A DNA stretch of 64,000 nt, taken from contig NZ_FOJM01000005.1 in NCBI RefSeq assembly GCF_900111825.1, positions 124,001 to 188,000 of the forward strand, in the 5' to 3' direction. A program made the translations under genes and the position numbers. The notes beneath the pieces were generated by a model that did no database searches, was not told the origin of the DNA, and saw only the letters and a list, made by a program, of their open reading frames with translations. Shown piece after piece: positions 61,615 through 64,000 of the stretch. The first letter of the stretch is position 1, and every line of letters starts with the position of its first letter. The stretch comes from Pedobacter suwonensis. GTDB taxonomy: Bacteria > Bacteroidota > Bacteroidia > Sphingobacteriales > Sphingobacteriaceae.

Positions 61615-63993
61615 ATGTTCAAATTAAACTTAAAAATCGCCTTACGCAACCTCTGGAAGAATAAAACTTCTTCCTTTATCAACGTAGTTGGTTTAGCTAT
61701 TGGCCTTGCTGCCTGTTTAATGTTGCTCCTGTATGTTACCTACGAATGGAACTTTGATAAGCAGGCTAAAAACTGGCGGAATGTATATGTTGCCATGACT
61801 AATGTTCCAGGGGATGGTAATAAAATTGCCGCAACTTTTAATGGTACTACCACTGCTCTCGGTCCATTATTAAAAGCGCATTTACCAGAGGTGAAATATG
61901 TTGCCCGCATGGATTACGGCAAAAAAAGTTTAATTGCTAACGGACAAAACAGCTATAAAAAGGATTCAAAATTTGCTGAACCTGACCTGCTTAAAATGTA
62001 TGATTATCAGTTTATTTCAGGTGATCCGAAAACCGCGTTAAAGAATCCTCTTTCTGCGATCTTAACGGAAAGTACAGCAAAAACTTTGTTTGGAACCACC
62101 GATGCTTTAAACAAAGTTGTCCGTTATCAGGATAGGGAAAATTTAACCATTACAGGTGTAATCAAAGATTTGCCAGAAAACAGTTCTAATCGTTTTGATT
62201 TCTTAATGCCCTGGTCGTTCTATGAAATTCTTGATCGCGATGTTAAAGATTTAAACTGGAATAATTACAGTTTCGTAACGATGGTATTGTTAGATCAGAA
62301 TGCAGATATTGATTTGGTAAATCGTAAAGTTGATGGTTTGGTGAAAGCAAATGCGCCACAAAATGCACAATCGCAACCACATTTTCTGTATCAAGCAAGC
62401 AAACTGCACTTGTTCGGGAAGTTTGAAAATGGCAAACCTATAGGTGGCAATATTGAGCAAATTTACCTTTTTGTTGGTTTAGCATTTGGAATTTTATTGA
62501 TCGCATGTATCAATTTTATGAACATGGCTACGGCAAAATCGGAGAAGAGAGCAAAGGAAGTCGGTATTAAGAAAACCATTGGAGCAAACCGCTCGTCACT
62601 AATTCTTCAGTTTTTAACCGAATCGATGGTTCTTACATTCATTGCGGTTATACTCGCCATTGCTTTACTTGAACTTTCGCTTCCGGCATTTAATCGATTA
62701 CTAAACTTCAATATTGGCATTTCTTATTTTAGAGTGACGAGTTGGCTTGGGATATTGGGAATTGTATCAGCCACGGGGCTAATAGCAGGTAGTTATCCGG
62801 CTTTTTATCTCTCATCCTTTAATCCAATCCAAACCTTAAAAAGAAAAATAAATGCCAAAGGATTTCCAAATATCAGTTTAAGGCAGGTTTTGGTGATCGG
62901 TCAATTCTGTTTCGCTATTATACTCATTATTGCAACGTTAGTTATCTATCGCCAGATTCAATACATTAAAAATAAGCCCGTGGGCTTTGATGTTAATGCC
63001 CTGGTCGAAATGCCCCAGGAGGGAGAATTGAAAACCAAATTCGATTTATTTAAAACTCAATTGCTAAAAGCAGGAGCTGTTACGTCGATGTATCAATCAT
63101 CTGTTAGTCTTTCTCATCATGGCCGAAATTTTATGGATATAAAATGGGATGGAATGACTAAGCCTGCAAATACAGTCATGTTCAACCAAGTGGCTACATC
63201 ATACGACTTTATTAAGACCAATGGCATTAAATTACTGGCGGGAAGAGATTTCTCAGAGCGTTTTGCCTCAGATACCAGCGCAATTATGGTTAGTGCATCG
63301 GCTGTGAAAGTATTTGGCTACAAAAATCCGATTGGTAAAAAAGTAACACTTTTCGGTACAAACGCACACATTATTGGCGTGTTTGATGATTACGTATGGG
63401 ATTCTCCATACAAATCGAACAATCCACAAGTTGTTTTCATCAATTTAAAGCAAACCGGTACCATCACCATGCGTCTCAATAATGCAAATAGTTTGCAGCA
63501 TAATATCGAAACCATTAATAGAATTACAAAAGCATTTAACCCGGCTTACCCAACTGAGATCTCATTTGTAAATTCACTATATCAGGAAAAATATAAGTCA
63601 GAACAAATATTGGGAATATTATCTAACCTCTTTGGCGGATTGGCCATTTTTGTTTCCTGCCTGGGTTTGTTTGGCCTTGTTGCCTATAGTTCCGAACAAC
63701 GTACCAAGGAATTTGGTGTAAGGAAGGTTTTAGGCGCATCTGTAGCCAATTTAATGCAGTTACTATCCCTGTCTTTCCTAAAAATGATCGCTGTAGCCAT
63801 CGTAATTGCCATACCAATCGGTTATTTGTCAATGGTAAAATGGTTAAATAATTTTGAATATCATACAGAATTTAGCTGGTGGATTATGCCGCTAGCTGCT
63901 ATTGGAACTTTAACTATAGCATTATTTACGGTGAGCTTTCAGGCTTATAAAACGGCCAAAGCTAACCCTGTTGATGCACTTAAATACGAATAA
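61615..63993 (+). CDS. FtsX/MacB-type ABC permease 4
   Basis: The start is ATG 61615 (MFKLNLKIALRNLWKNKTSS), not the TTG at 61594. The 792-residue protein is the fourth paralogue; the C-terminal FtsX block is FGLVAYSSEQRTKEFGVRKVLGAS, different from copies 1 and 2. Domain order and helices match the others. It ends in VDALKYE seven bases before the window edge. The sequence after it begins like the previous spacer, so further permease genes may follow. Confidence 0.93.
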   Translation: MFKLNLKIALRNLWKNKTSSFINVVGLAIGLAACLMLLLYVTYEWNFDKQAKNWRNVYVAMTNVPGDGNKIAATFNGTTTALGPLLKAHLPEVKYVARMDYGKKSLIANGQNSYKKDSKFAEPDLLKMYDYQFISGDPKTALKNPLSAILTESTAKTLFGTTDALNKVVRYQDRENLTITGVIKDLPENSSNRFDFLMPWSFYEILDRDVKDLNWNNYSFVTMVLLDQNADIDLVNRKVDGLVKANAPQNAQSQPHFLYQASKLHLFGKFENGKPIGGNIEQIYLFVGLAFGILLIACINFMNMATAKSEKRAKEVGIKKTIGANRSSLILQFLTESMVLTFIAVILAIALLELSLPAFNRLLNFNIGISYFRVTSWLGILGIVSATGLIAGSYPAFYLSSFNPIQTLKRKINAKGFPNISLRQVLVIGQFCFAIILIIATLVIYRQIQYIKNKPVGFDVNALVEMPQEGELKTKFDLFKTQLLKAGAVTSMYQSSVSLSHHGRNFMDIKWDGMTKPANTVMFNQVATSYDFIKTNGIKLLAGRDFSERFASDTSAIMVSASAVKVFGYKNPIGKKVTLFGTNAHIIGVFDDYVWDSPYKSNNPQVVFINLKQTGTITMRLNNANSLQHNIETINRITKAFNPAYPTEISFVNSLYQEKYKSEQILGILSNLFGGLAIFVSCLGLFGLVAYSSEQRTKEFGVRKVLGASVANLMQLLSLSFLKMIAVAIVIAIPIGYLSMVKWLNNFEYHTEFSWWIMPLAAIGTLTIALFTVSFQAYKTAKANPVDALKYE

Positions 63994-64000
63994 TACAAGG

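Noticed and set aside
1-64000. tRNA, rRNA, phage or integrative element
   Set aside because: No cloverleaf, rRNA-like stretch, integrase, or phage gene was found, and gene content is normal chromosomal.

Overview
The window looks like chromosome of a Bacteroidota bacterium, most likely Sphingobacteriaceae and probably a Pedobacter relative. This is inferred from the families present (DUF3667, DUF4159, BatA/DUF58/MoxR, repeated FtsX-type permeases, a sulfite reductase with a HEPN-like tail), AT-rich spacers, TAnnTTTG-type -7 promoter boxes and the lack of Shine-Dalgarno sequences. No rRNA, tRNA, CRISPR array, phage or intact transposase gene was seen.

Layout. 1-5.5 kb: the 3' end of a zinc-type dehydrogenase, a membrane-anchored winged-helix regulator divergent from an unknown anchored protein, a TetR regulator divergent from two small membrane genes with an 18-bp palindrome between them, and a membrane protein with two L7/L12-like domains. 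5.8-18.3 kb (minus strand): two TldD paralogues and a TldE, behind a MoxR-DUF58-BatA-type cluster; a DUF4159 gene is divergent. 19.5-28.7 kb: an Lrp/AsnC regulator, serC with a DUF1015 gene, a 48-aa membrane ORF, an amidotransferase-like secreted protein, DUF1543, an FAD/NAD(P) protein, an M23 peptidase and a membrane metallophosphoesterase.

28.9-39.5 kb is an assimilatory sulfate reduction locus: Rrf2 regulator, sulfite reductase, SUMT (cobA), a siroheme-synthase/TauE-SafE fusion, an APS-reductase-type cysH, cysD and cysN. CysDN make APS, CysH reduces it to sulfite, Sir reduces sulfite to sulfide, and CobA plus the Met8-like domain make the siroheme Sir needs. The sulfite reductase transcript appears to begin with a 17-codon ORF carrying Cys-Cys-Cys, followed by a terminator-like hairpin, so it may be a cysteine attenuator. 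The promoter in front of it recurs almost exactly (35 of 38 bases) before a diverged second cobA.

40.1-48.7 kb holds glycogen and trehalose genes (glgA, glgC, GH15, fused otsA-otsB), interrupted by four tandem ~350-bp repeats and a MITE-like element. 48.7-64 kb holds an NtrC-type sigma-54 activator and its kinase, divergent from an efflux operon: membrane fusion protein, ABC ATPase and four FtsX/MacB-type permease paralogues. The intergenic region carries a candidate -24/-12 promoter and two dyads 21 bp apart, which fits direct control by that activator. Many intercistronic gaps, here and in the sulfur locus, hold low-complexity purine-rich then pyrimidine-rich sequences that could fold as hairpins; one is a heptamer minisatellite.
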